NCBI GenBank assembly: GCA_002451715.1
Contig: DKDD01000214.1
Coordinates: forward strand, 1-24,607
DNA from: Ruminococcaceae bacterium UBA6857
Lineage (GTDB): Bacteria > Bacillota > Clostridia > Oscillospirales > Acutalibacteraceae
DNA length: 24,607 nucleotides
Direction: 5' to 3'
Position numbers and translations under genes: made by a program. A model generated the notes under the pieces. It searched no databases, was not told the DNA's origin, and worked only from the letters and a program-made list of their open reading frames with translations. Shown here in pieces: positions 1 through 6,383 of the stretch; position 1 is the first letter of the stretch; every line of letters begins with the position of its first letter.

Positions 1-25
1 GTTGGTTCGACTTGCGGCGTACCTT

Positions 26-430
26 AAAAGCGATCTTTTGGGTACTTTTGTATCAATCGACAAAGGTACCCCAGCGGAGCGGATGAAGCGGCTGTTTTAA
101 AGGCAGAACGTGCGAGGGAGATAACGTTTGGGAAAATCAGCGAAAGAAAGCGTAAAAACAGGAAAGCTCGGCTTTCCATTGCTTTGTTTTGTATCAACCG
201 ACAAAGTACCCCGGCGGAGCGGATGAAGCGGTTGTTTTAAGGGTAGAACGTGCGAGGAAGATAACGTTGGGAAAGTGGGCGAAGAAAGCGTAAAAACATA
301 AAGACTCGGTTTTCCATTGCTTTGTTTTGTATCAACCGACAAAGTACCCCGGCGGAGCGGATGAGTCGGTTGTTTTAAGGGCAGGACGTGCGAGGAAGAT
401 AGCCTAAGGGAAAGTAAGCGAAGAACTGCT
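26..430. repeat. Three tandem copies of a ~140-bp structured repeat
   Basis: The landmark GTATCAA[CT]CGAC begins at 50, 191 and 329, giving periods of 141 and 138 bp. Each copy has two potential stems. The first is a short A/G-rich hairpin: AAAAG/CTTTT in copy 1, GGAAAGC/GCTTTCC at 161-177, and AAGAC/GTTTT at 301-313. The second pairs CAACCG with CGGTTG about 30 nt later (195-200 with 229-234; 333-340 with 365-372, extended to 8 bp). The stem sequence changes between copies but the pairing is largely kept. Copy 3 diverges after about 425. Open frames across the repeat on the minus strand repeat with it and have no ribosome site, so I treat the region as non-coding. The element family is not recognised. 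Confidence 0.85.
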
Positions 431-464
431 ATTGAATTTATGCAGTGCAAACAGTAAAGTAAAC

Positions 465-484
465 GGGAGCCTCGCGAGACTCCC
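465..484. other. Perfect hairpin between the repeats and the hydrolase gene
   Basis: GGGAG pairs with CTCCC around an inner CTCGCGAG palindrome. It lies downstream of the minus-strand hydrolase gene. Read on the minus strand, the hairpin is followed by a broken T-run (GTTTACTTTACTG), so it may be that gene's weak terminator. The distance of about 120 nt from the stop codon leaves this uncertain. I see nothing else in 485-604 apart from an 18-bp sequence at 534-551 that recurs at 4326-4343. Confidence 0.45.
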
Positions 485-604
485 CTGCGATATAACTCAT
501 ATTTAAAAGTTGTGCATTTCAGGTCAACAAACGTTTTTCAAAGTCAGATAATAGATAATAGATATTTTTTAGTTATACTATTTTTAAAGATGGTTTTGAA
601 AAAA

Positions 605-1105
605 TCACAAAACATCAATTTGGCACATTTTCATGGTTTCAAGTGCGGCGCAGTGGGTTTCCGGCGTTACACCGGCACAGCAGGAAGAATCAACGCTGAT
701 TTCACATTCCGGAAAAAGCGCTTTCAAAATGAGTGCGTTTGAAACCACACAGATATCGGTGCAAAGACCGCAAAGTTCAATTTTTTCAAAATTAAACTTT
801 GCCCAGCCCGTATAACCGAACGAGGGCTTGTCAATAACTTCGCAGCCGTCTTCATAAAGTCCGTCTGCAATCTGCCAACCCCAAGTGCCTTTTACGCAGT
901 GAACAACGGGCAGCTTTTTCCCTTCGGGCGTTGAAAGATAGTTTTCGCCGTGTGTATCGCGGGTGTAAATTATTTCTCCTCCGCAGGTTTTGTATTTGGC
1001 AATTTTTTCTTTGACATTATTTACTATTGCTTCGGCCTCTTTTGTTCCGAGCGAACCGCTGATAAAATCGTTTTGCATGTCAATAACAATAAGTGTCTTT
1101 TTCAT
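605..1105 (-). CDS. Isochorismatase-family cysteine hydrolase (nicotinamidase-like)
   Basis: A 166-residue cytosolic hydrolase of the isochorismatase/nicotinamidase fold. Visible motifs are VIDMQNDF with catalytic Asp9, a candidate catalytic Lys93 (VIDKPSFG), and the nucleophile Cys119 in GLCTDICV, which matches the G-x-x-T-D-x-C-V signature. Asp50 and His52 (TRDTH) fit the metal-binding DxH of nicotinamidases. Family members with this pattern most often hydrolyse nicotinamide to nicotinate for NAD salvage, but substrate cannot be read from sequence. The length is at the short end for PncA and the C-terminus ends compactly. The ATG at 1103-1105 is preceded by AAAGGAC. It appears to be a single gene, because the hairpin at 1205-1234 separates it from the gene upstream. 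Confidence 0.88.
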   Translation of the reverse strand: MKKTLIVIDMQNDFISGSLGTKEAEAIVNNVKEKIAKYKTCGGEIIYTRDTHGENYLSTPEGKKLPVVHCVKGTWGWQIADGLYEDGCEVIDKPSFGYTGWAKFNFEKIELCGLCTDICVVSNALILKALFPECEISVDSSCCAGVTPETHCAALETMKMCQIDVL

Positions 1106-1204
1106 AAATAATACCGTCCTTTCGCTTGTAATTCTTTCATACTTATAATATCACGCAAAACAGACTTTTTCCATAGAAAAGTTCATAAAATCCAAAACAA
1201 TACA

Positions 1205-1234
1205 ATATAAAACGGACGCCCCGAAGAACGCCCG
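1205..1234 (-). terminator. Intrinsic terminator of the secreted repeat-protein gene
   Basis: On the minus strand CGGGCG pairs with CGTCCG (one G-U pair; plus-strand arms 1213-1218 and 1229-1234) and is followed by TTTTATATTG. It lies 51 nt beyond the stop codon of the gene ending at 1286. Confidence 0.65.
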
Positions 1235-1285
1235 TATACAAAACTATATGCTGCAGAGACAGTTTTTGAATCGTGCTTTGAAAAA

Positions 1286-2017
1286 TCAAAGCATTTGGAT
1301 GAAATAAAATACAAGGGTAAGAAGCATAATCAAAAGGTCGAAAAAGCTGAGAACGTTTGTCGGCTCTTCGGTCGGTTCGCTCGGTTGCGAAGATTCGACA
1401 ACTGCCGAAGCGGTAACGGTAATTTCACTGGTAATGCCTGAAACGATATAGCTTCCGTCGCCGTTGTCTTTAACCTGTGCGTCGCCGGAAACAACGGGAG
1501 CAGTTTCAAAAACAAAACCCTCGTCAGGGGTTATAACGATTTCGCCGTCCTTTTCGATCCATGTTTCGCCGTTTTCTTCGGTAAGACCGGATACCGAAGC
1601 TCCGGTGATATCAATACTGACTTTTTCATACTCGATAACCGTTCCGCCGTAATTGTCGCCGACATTTCCGCCGAAAAGAAGAACCGTGCCGCTGAAAAGC
1701 GTATCAACAGTGCCGCCGAAATTCTTGATTGTGCCGCCGAAAACGTTTCTGATTGTTCCGCCGTGGTTTTCAATTACAGTGTTTGCTCTTTGAAAAGCAA
1801 CAACGCCGTAATTTTTTTCAATAATGCCGTAGTTTGTTCCGACCGAGCCTTTGTTTTTGATTATTCTTCCTCTGTTGAACTCAACACCGTCGCCGGCTTC
1901 AACAAGGTCGATCGTTGCGCCGTCGGGATTTTCTCCGATAATCGTCGCAAACGATACAACGGAAAATGCACTCATAAGCATAAGAATTGCAAGAATGACT
2001 GAAACTGCCTTTTTCAT
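1286..2017 (-). CDS. Secreted short-repeat protein with C-terminal hydrophobic segment
   Basis: A 243-residue protein. Residues 1-24 form a signal peptide (MKK, a hydrophobic run, then SFA). Residues 49-128 are a ladder of 7-9-residue units of the type NYG-I-I-E-K, GTIKNFG, GGTVDTL and GGTVIEY, rich in G/N/T with alternating hydrophobics; this suggests a beta-solenoid, as an inference. Residues 131-205 resemble a small extracellular beta-sandwich or InlB B-repeat-like domain. A Ser/Pro/Glu linker (209-220) leads to a hydrophobic end (VLSFFDLLIMLLTLVFYFI), a likely membrane anchor. GGAGGT precedes the ATG at 2015-2017. It starts 53 bp after the TetR-type gene with no visible terminator between, so the two may be co-transcribed. 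I do not recognise a named family. Confidence 0.75.
   Translation of the reverse strand: MKKAVSVILAILMLMSAFSVVSFATIIGENPDGATIDLVEAGDGVEFNRGRIIKNKGSVGTNYGIIEKNYGVVAFQRANTVIENHGGTIRNVFGGTIKNFGGTVDTLFSGTVLLFGGNVGDNYGGTVIEYEKVSIDITGASVSGLTEENGETWIEKDGEIVITPDEGFVFETAPVVSGDAQVKDNGDGSYIVSGITSEITVTASAVVESSQPSEPTEEPTNVLSFFDLLIMLLTLVFYFIQML
1634..1873 (-). repeat. Coding repeat ladder (NYG/GGTIKN units) inside the secreted protein
   Basis: About ten imperfect units of 7-9 residues with the core G-G-T-[IV]-x-N-[FY]-G are visible in translation. Repeated GTGCCGCCGAA-like strings are visible on the plus strand. The regular spacing of Gly and Asn/Asp fits a solenoid, with one short unit per turn or half-turn. 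Confidence 0.7.
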
Positions 2018-2070
2018 TAGGGTAACCTCCGTCTTGTTAATATTTTTCTATATTTCAAACCGTCGTGCGG

Positions 2071-2763
2071 TTATTTTGAAAGTGAAAAGTCGAACTCCAT
2101 TTCGAGGAATATAAAAAGCTTTTGAATAACTTCGTTTGAAATTCTTTCAATACCCACCTTTAAAACAAAGTCGATTGCTTCTTCTCGCTCTTTTTCCGGA
2201 ACACCGTAGGCACAAAGGCTAATTTCAAGAAAACGCGAAAGCTTTTTTTCAAGCGTAAAATATTTGTCGCACGGACGCATCATATAGCCGCGCATAATTC
2301 CCGCCGTTCCGATTTCAAGTTCATAAAAATCGCTTTCCGAAAGTTCCGGGCGGTAGGAAGAAAACAATTCAAAAAGTTTTGTTGAAGTCTGCTGATAAAT
2401 ATATTCCGCCGTTGACGGGGTGTTATATGCAACGGTATATATCTGCCGCAGTTTTTCGTTTTGTTCAACAATAGCAATCTGAACAGCAGTTTCCGCCGCA
2501 TAAACAAGATACGGTTTATCGTTTTTGACAATGCCGTGCGCCTGCGAAAACTGAACTTCAAACATAAAACGAACAAGCTCAAAAAGAACACCGCTTTTTG
2601 TTTTAAAGATATTCTGAAACGTTCCGCATGAAACATCGGCCAAAGAAAGAATATCGCTCATTGTTGTTTCTTTGTACCCTTGTTCAATAAAAAGCTTTAC
2701 GCAGGCGGAAAGGATTTTTTTCTTTGCTTCGCGGCTGTTATATCTTCTTGCTATATTTCTCAC
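2071..2763 (-). CDS. TetR/AcrR-family transcriptional regulator
   Basis: A 230-residue regulator. Residues 12-60 form the TetR-type DNA-binding domain: KKKILSACVKLFIEQGY, then TTMSDILSLADVSCGTFQNIF, where the recognition helix includes VSCGTFQNIF. The rest is a helical ligand-binding domain with no family I recognise. Translation appears to begin at GTG (2761-2763) with a weak GAGAG ribosome site, because no better in-frame start keeps the first helix. A 20-bp perfect-arm palindrome just upstream overlaps its promoter, so autorepression is likely. The epimerase-like gene is divergent and the secreted repeat protein follows in the same direction; either could be a target. The ligand is unknown. 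Confidence 0.88.
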   Translation of the reverse strand: MRNIARRYNSREAKKKILSACVKLFIEQGYKETTMSDILSLADVSCGTFQNIFKTKSGVLFELVRFMFEVQFSQAHGIVKNDKPYLVYAAETAVQIAIVEQNEKLRQIYTVAYNTPSTAEYIYQQTSTKLFELFSSYRPELSESDFYELEIGTAGIMRGYMMRPCDKYFTLEKKLSRFLEISLCAYGVPEKEREEAIDFVLKVGIERISNEVIQKLFIFLEMEFDFSLSK

Positions 2764-2782
2764 GCTCTCAAAAAATGACTTT

Positions 2783-2802
2783 AATTGGTGTGTATACCAA
2801 TT
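2783..2802. promoter_or_regulatory. Palindromic operator candidate for the TetR-type regulator
   Basis: AATTGGT (2783-2789) and ACCAATT (2796-2802) are perfect inverted arms around GTGTAT. The site overlaps the 3' end of the -10 box and the expected start point of the minus-strand promoter, the usual position for TetR autorepression. Confidence 0.7.
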
Positions 2803-2828
2803 TTATCATATAAGCTCTGTAAAATCAA
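2800..2828 (-). promoter_or_regulatory. Promoter of the TetR-type gene
   Basis: Minus strand: TTGATT (2823-2828), a 17-bp spacer, and TAAAAT (2800-2805). The start point would fall about 30 nt upstream of the GTG start codon. Confidence 0.65.
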
Positions 2829-2930
2829 TAGAAAAAGCCCAAAAGAGATAAACAAACATTAAACTTATTTGCACTTTTTCAATTCGGCAATTCATAAAAA
2901 GTTAACAAAGTGTTAAAGATGTTGCAGAGG

Positions 2931-2960
2931 TTGACTTTACGGTATTGATACTGCTATAAT
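2931..2960 (+). promoter_or_regulatory. Promoter of the epimerase-like gene
   Basis: TTGACT (2931-2936), an 18-bp spacer and TATAAT (2955-2960) with a TGC extended -10. It lies about 130 bp from the TetR palindrome, and I see no second copy of that palindrome here. Confidence 0.75.
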
Positions 2961-3007
2961 GTATGAGTGCAAAATAATCCCAAGTTAAACGCATTGGAGG
3001 AATTAAA

Positions 3008-4030
3008 ATGAACGTATTCATGATTGGCGGAACCGGATTGCTCGGCTGCGAAGCCGCAATTCAGCTCATCAAACACGGTCACAAGGTTACTTCGGTTGCT
3101 TTGCCGCCGCTTCCCGAAGGCGCACCCATTCCCAAGGAAATGGAAATCATCTTCGGCGACATCAACAAAAAGTCGGACGACGAAATTCTTGAAATGCTCA
3201 AGGGTAACGACGTTTTCATCTTCGCCGCAGGCGTTGACGAAAGAGTGGAGTTCCCCGCTCCGGTAATGGACTATTATTACAAGTATAACATTGCTCCGCT
3301 TGAAAGAATCTTCCCGCTTTGCAAAAAAGCAGGCGTTAAAAGAGCAGTTGTTCTCGGTTCGTACTTTGCTTACCTTTCAAAGCTTCGTCCGGACATGAGA
3401 CTTGTTGACAAAAACCCGTACTTCAAGGCAAGAATCATGCAGGAAGAAGTTTGCGAAGCCGCTTGCGACGACAACTTCAGCTGTGCAGTTCTTGAACTCC
3501 CGTATATCTTCGGAACACAGCCGGGAAGAAAACCCGTTTGGACAATTCTTATTGAACAGATTGCTTTCATGGATAAGTGGCCGTTCACCATGTATCCGAA
3601 GGGAGGCACTGCAATGCTTACTTGCCGCCAGGTAGGCGAAGTTATCTGCGGCGCCGCAGAAAGAAAGAAAGCAGGCTTTGAGGCTCTTCCGATTGCTATG
3701 TACAATCAGACATGGAAAGAATTCCTTTCAATCGTTTATGACGCAAGAGGAATGGGCAGAGACAGAAAGATCGTCAGCGTTTCTCCGCTTATGATGAAGT
3801 TCGGCATGATTAAACCGGCTCTTGATTATAAGAAGAGAAAGATTGATTCCGGAATGGATGTTTTCAATCTTCCCGACATCATGGATCTCAATCTCTTCAT
3901 TAACAACGCTTATGCAAAGGAACTCGGCGCAACCGAAGACGATATCGTTGACGCAATCTTCGATTCGGTCAAGGTTTCGGAAGCTTCCTACAAAGGAACC
4001 GTTAAGCTTCTTGAAATGAAGGGCGAATAA
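3008..4030 (+). CDS. NAD-dependent epimerase/dehydratase-like protein (extended SDR)
   Basis: A 340-residue soluble protein. The N-terminus MNVFMIGGTGLLGCEAA carries the Gly-rich nucleotide loop of extended SDR enzymes, with Asp51 (FGDINKK) and FAAG (72-75) in later Rossmann positions. VLGSYFAY (115-122) sits where the catalytic Ser lies. NPYFKARIMQEE (136-147) is at the YxxxK position but reads Tyr138-x-x-x-Arg142, so the usual catalytic Lys is replaced. ELPYIFGTQPG (163-173) is typical of the family. The protein may therefore be a redox-impaired or atypical SDR. GGAGG at 2996-3000 precedes the ATG. It is a single gene closed by the terminator at 4055-4088. The substrate is unknown. Confidence 0.85.
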   Translation: MNVFMIGGTGLLGCEAAIQLIKHGHKVTSVALPPLPEGAPIPKEMEIIFGDINKKSDDEILEMLKGNDVFIFAAGVDERVEFPAPVMDYYYKYNIAPLERIFPLCKKAGVKRAVVLGSYFAYLSKLRPDMRLVDKNPYFKARIMQEEVCEAACDDNFSCAVLELPYIFGTQPGRKPVWTILIEQIAFMDKWPFTMYPKGGTAMLTCRQVGEVICGAAERKKAGFEALPIAMYNQTWKEFLSIVYDARGMGRDRKIVSVSPLMMKFGMIKPALDYKKRKIDSGMDVFNLPDIMDLNLFINNAYAKELGATEDDIVDAIFDSVKVSEASYKGTVKLLEMKGE

Positions 4031-4054
4031 TTCGGTTTCAAATTAATTGCAATC

Positions 4055-4088
4055 AAAACGGCTGTCGCGTTTTTGCGGCGGTCGTTTT
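4055..4088 (+). terminator. Terminator of the epimerase-like gene
   Basis: AAAACGGCTGTCGC (4055-4068) pairs along its length with GCGGCGGTCGTTTT (4075-4088) through several G-U pairs, with a six-base loop. The A and T ends make it an intrinsic terminator 25 nt after the stop codon. Confidence 0.75.
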
Positions 4089-4214
4089 CGTTTGCCAAAC
4101 AATGCCTTGTAAGTATAATACTACGTTTTTCGTCGGCTTCTTCTATTTTCATATGGCATTGTCGGGGGGCGTCCATGTGCTTTTTTGTTTGTACTGCATA
4201 AAATTAATACCGGT

Positions 4215-4290
4215 TCTCAGCCGTCTTTTCTTTAGGTTGTCTTATTCTCACGTCCTATTCTTAAAACACCGGCTTTCTCACAGAAATCAG
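4215..4290 (-). repeat. Degenerate inverted copy of the 1-430 repeat
   Basis: Read on the minus strand, this stretch aligns with the 3' half of the repeat at 26-430: GCCGGTGTTTTAAG, then AGGACGTGAGAATAAGA, then CCTAAAGAAAAG, against CGGTTGTTTTAAG, AGGACGTGCGAGGAAGA and CCTAAGGGAAAG in copy 3. The unused translations of the two places also share S-x-S-H-V-L-x-L-K, which confirms the homology at the nucleotide level. It lies in the long gap between the epimerase-like gene and the HTH pair. Confidence 0.7.
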
Positions 4291-4325
4291 TCAAAGAAAG
4301 TGATGTTGATGAGAATAGTTCCGAT

Positions 4326-4343
4326 TTTTTCAAAGTCAGATAA
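4326..4343 (+). repeat. 18-bp sequence shared with 534-551
   Basis: TTTTTCAAAGTCAGATAA occurs identically at 534-551 and 4326-4343, followed in both by AGATATTTT-like sequence. In both places it lies within about 110 nt of a copy of the larger repeat. Confidence 0.7.
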
Positions 4344-4392
4344 GAGATATTTTATGCAATGATATGAAAGCGATTTAAAAAGTAAGGCACAC

Positions 4393-4429
4393 AAAAAAAC
4401 CGCCGCACCGGCTTAAACCGATGCGGCAG
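4393..4429 (-). terminator. Terminator of the orphan RNA
   Basis: On the minus strand CTGCCGCATCGG pairs with CCGGTGCGGCGG, and TTTTTTT follows. Plus-strand arms are near 4400-4410 and 4418-4429. A T-run on the plus side (4430-4435) may make it bidirectional. Confidence 0.85.
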
Positions 4430-4640
4430 TTTTTATATAGGGTGTGATTTTCAGCAAGGTTTTTTCTGACCGATGGGTTCAACCGAAAACAAACGGTTAA
4501 ACCCATCGGTCGTCCGATTTTTGGGGTGTGTTTGACCGATGAGAAACGGTCGCCGATTTTCTTAATAAGGATGGGGTGTGCCGCAAGGCTTCCGATTTAA
4601 ACAGCAACCTCCCTGACAGCCGTTTGCCTTGCAGTTGACG
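4393..4640 (-). ncRNA. Candidate orphan structured RNA, ~245 nt
   Basis: A minus-strand transcription unit with no coding frame, its own promoter (4646-4674) and a strong terminator (4393-4429). From 5' to 3' on the minus strand the stems are: GCAAGGC (632-626, offsets from 4000) with GCCTTGC (589-583); directly stacked, AAACGGC (625-619) with GCTGTTT (605-599), closing a loop that contains AGGGAGG; GACCG/CGGTC (551-547 with 538-534); an 18-bp stem GACCGATGGGTTTAACCG (511-494) with 485-468, one mismatch; and the terminator hairpin. CACACCC occurs three times between stems (580-573, 530-523, 446-440). I cannot assign it to 6S, SRP, tmRNA, RNase P or a known riboswitch by eye. Confidence 0.7.
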
Positions 4641-4645
4641 CTGTT

Positions 4646-4674
4646 ATAATAGCAGATGTTTTAAAAATCATCAA
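4646..4674 (-). promoter_or_regulatory. Promoter of the orphan RNA
   Basis: Minus strand: TTGATG (4669-4674), exactly 17 bp, then TATTAT (4646-4651) preceded by TGC (extended -10). The start point would be near 4638-4640, at the beginning of the structured segment. Confidence 0.7.
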
Positions 4675-4817
4675 CTACTTCAATTTGTAAAAATTATTTT
4701 TTACAGTTTTTTACACATATAGTTCCAAGTTCAAAAATTCATTATTCCATAAGGCTTTTTTGACCTTATAAAAAGGAAAAAATGTCTTTGAACAAAAAGC
4801 AAAGTCCGATTTTTGGG

Positions 4818-4857
4818 ACAATGAGCGATTGACACATTTTTCTCATTGTGTTACTAT
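4818..4857 (+). promoter_or_regulatory. Promoter and inverted-repeat operator of the HTH pair
   Basis: TTGACA (4829-4834), 17 bp, then TACTAT (4852-4857) with a TG extended -10. The -35 box lies inside an 8-bp perfect inverted repeat, ACAATGAG (4818-4825) and CTCATTGT (4842-4849), whose arms are about 24 bp apart centre to centre. This is a good operator candidate for a dimeric HTH protein, perhaps the product of the next gene. GTCCGATTTTTGGG at 4804-4817 also occurs at 4512-4525 inside the RNA locus. Apart from the elements listed, I see nothing in 4675-4803. Confidence 0.6.
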
Positions 4858-4911
4858 AAATCAGTATCTGCCTTACAATATATTTATGATTCAAGAGAGG
4901 AAAATTTGTTA

Positions 4912-6351
4912 ATGGAGTTCGGTGCATTTTTGAAAAAAGCGCTCAAAGATATCGGCGTTTCGGTAACACGTCTTTCTTCCGAGATCGACTGTAACCGTGT
5001 TGCTCTTTATGCCGTTTTCAGGGGCGAAAAAAAGCTTCCGGAAGATGTTTTTGAGCTCATCCTCCAAAAATATAATTTTCCCGCTCTTCAGGTTTCCGAA
5101 CTCAAACGCCTTTTCTATATTGATAACCTCGGAGACGACAGGAAAGAACTTCTGGGCGTTCTCAAAGACGAACTTGAAGAAATCGGCAAAGAACGCTTTG
5201 TTTCCCCTTTTCCGATTCGAACAATCGAAGTTTGCAACGAGAGTGTGATGATTGCCGGTTCGATTGATTATTACTCTTCAATCGCCGCTTTTTTGAAAAA
5301 CGAAGCCGACTGCATTAACAATGTAATATATACAAACTACTCTTTCTTTGACGTTCAGGCCGACAGCCTGTTCTATAACTTTGCAAAGAACGCACCTGAC
5401 GGCACAATTATAAAACACACCGTTCGAATGGACAGCGAATCCGACATCAAAGAACGAATCCGTAACGTCTGCTCAAGCGTTAAATTTGCAAAACTCGGTC
5501 ATATCACGAACATTTCCGCCGGCGGAAAGAAGAACTTCACTTTTGCAACTTACTTTATCGGCAGCAAAACCGTTCTTCAATACGACGCACAAAACGAATG
5601 CGGCTTTTTGACCGGCGAACCTGCGGTTGTCAACTCTTTCCGCCTTGCCGCAACAAAGAACGAAAAAAGCAAAGCTCTTTTAAACGGTTTTTCAAAAAGT
5701 GCGCTCGACCTCAAAGAGGTTCTTTCTCCGCACCAGAAAAACATTATTTCTTTCCTTGATTTTCGTTTTCCGGCAAACCTTTTCACAACGAAGAAGATTC
5801 TTTCAGAAACGGTTAAGGAAAATGTCGAATACCGCGACGTAATCATCAAAGAGTTTTGGAACCACCTCAAATATTTTCAGTTTCTCAGCACAAGCGGAAT
5901 TTTTTCTCAGCACGGAATCAGAAAATTTGCGCAGGACGGCATTGCAAGCGACGCTTCGCCCGTTTTTCTTCATCCGATCAGTGTTGAAAACCGCATCGAA
6001 CTTTTCAAAAAGTACAAGCAAAACATCGCCGACACAAATTACGCGCTCAAAATCATTAACAGCGACAGACTGAGAGTTACAGAGCATTGCGCTTTTGAAA
6101 TTTATTCCGACGGCTTTTCGCTTCTGTTTTGTTCCGACAAAGACCCGGCTGAAAACTTTATCGGCGGCTGCTATATTATTTATAAAGACAAAGAGCTTTC
6201 AAAACTTTTTATGGATTTCAAAGAATACATCACTCTCGGCGACGGAATCCTTCCGAAAAAATACGCCGAAATTTTGGTTGACGACCTCATCGGCCAGTGC
6301 AGCGCAGTTTTGAAAAAAGCTGAAACCGCTTTTACCGGCCTTTCAATTTAA
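4912..6351 (+). CDS. HTH-domain protein of unrecognised family, first of a paralogous pair
   Basis: A 479-residue soluble protein. Residues 1-60 form a Cro/C1-like HTH: FLKKALKDIGVSVTRLSSEI, then CNRVALYAVFRGEKKLPED, followed by EDVFELILQKYNF. The remaining ~400 residues have no signal peptide, membrane segment or domain I can name. Blocks shared with the next gene are DYYS-x-I (119-124), YTNYSFFD (140-147), IKER-x-RN (179-185), KFAK-x-GH (191-197), FWNHL and SVENR. Translation probably starts at the ATG at 4912, because that aligns with the paralogue's start; an in-frame TTG at 4906 is better spaced from AGAGAGG (4894-4900). Upstream in-frame ATG 4846 lies inside the promoter and is excluded. 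A DNA-binding regulator with a sensory or effector C-terminal region is inferred. Confidence 0.8.
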   Translation: MEFGAFLKKALKDIGVSVTRLSSEIDCNRVALYAVFRGEKKLPEDVFELILQKYNFPALQVSELKRLFYIDNLGDDRKELLGVLKDELEEIGKERFVSPFPIRTIEVCNESVMIAGSIDYYSSIAAFLKNEADCINNVIYTNYSFFDVQADSLFYNFAKNAPDGTIIKHTVRMDSESDIKERIRNVCSSVKFAKLGHITNISAGGKKNFTFATYFIGSKTVLQYDAQNECGFLTGEPAVVNSFRLAATKNEKSKALLNGFSKSALDLKEVLSPHQKNIISFLDFRFPANLFTTKKILSETVKENVEYRDVIIKEFWNHLKYFQFLSTSGIFSQHGIRKFAQDGIASDASPVFLHPISVENRIELFKKYKQNIADTNYALKIINSDRLRVTEHCAFEIYSDGFSLLFCSDKDPAENFIGGCYIIYKDKELSKLFMDFKEYITLGDGILPKKYAEILVDDLIGQCSAVLKKAETAFTGLSI

Positions 6352-6383
6352 TCGGCGATTTTGCCGAATGAAAGGACACTTCT

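Noticed and set aside
26..430. Possible CRISPR array
   Set aside because: The units are ~140 bp and similar along their whole length, with no short identical repeats and unique spacers, and no cas genes nearby.
97..450. Open frame on the minus strand across the tandem repeats
   Set aside because: It repeats with the ~140-bp units and has no ribosome site. The structural pairing and the degenerate copy at 4215-4290 fit a non-coding element better.
4393..4640. Orphan RNA as SRP RNA, tmRNA or RNase P RNA
   Set aside because: I see no SRP GGAAG/GCAGCC domain, no tRNA-like ends with a tag frame, and no RNase P conserved core of the expected length.
4846..4911. N-terminal extension of the first HTH protein
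   Set aside because: The upstream ATG overlaps the promoter and an operator arm, and the paralogue starts at the position of ATG 4912.
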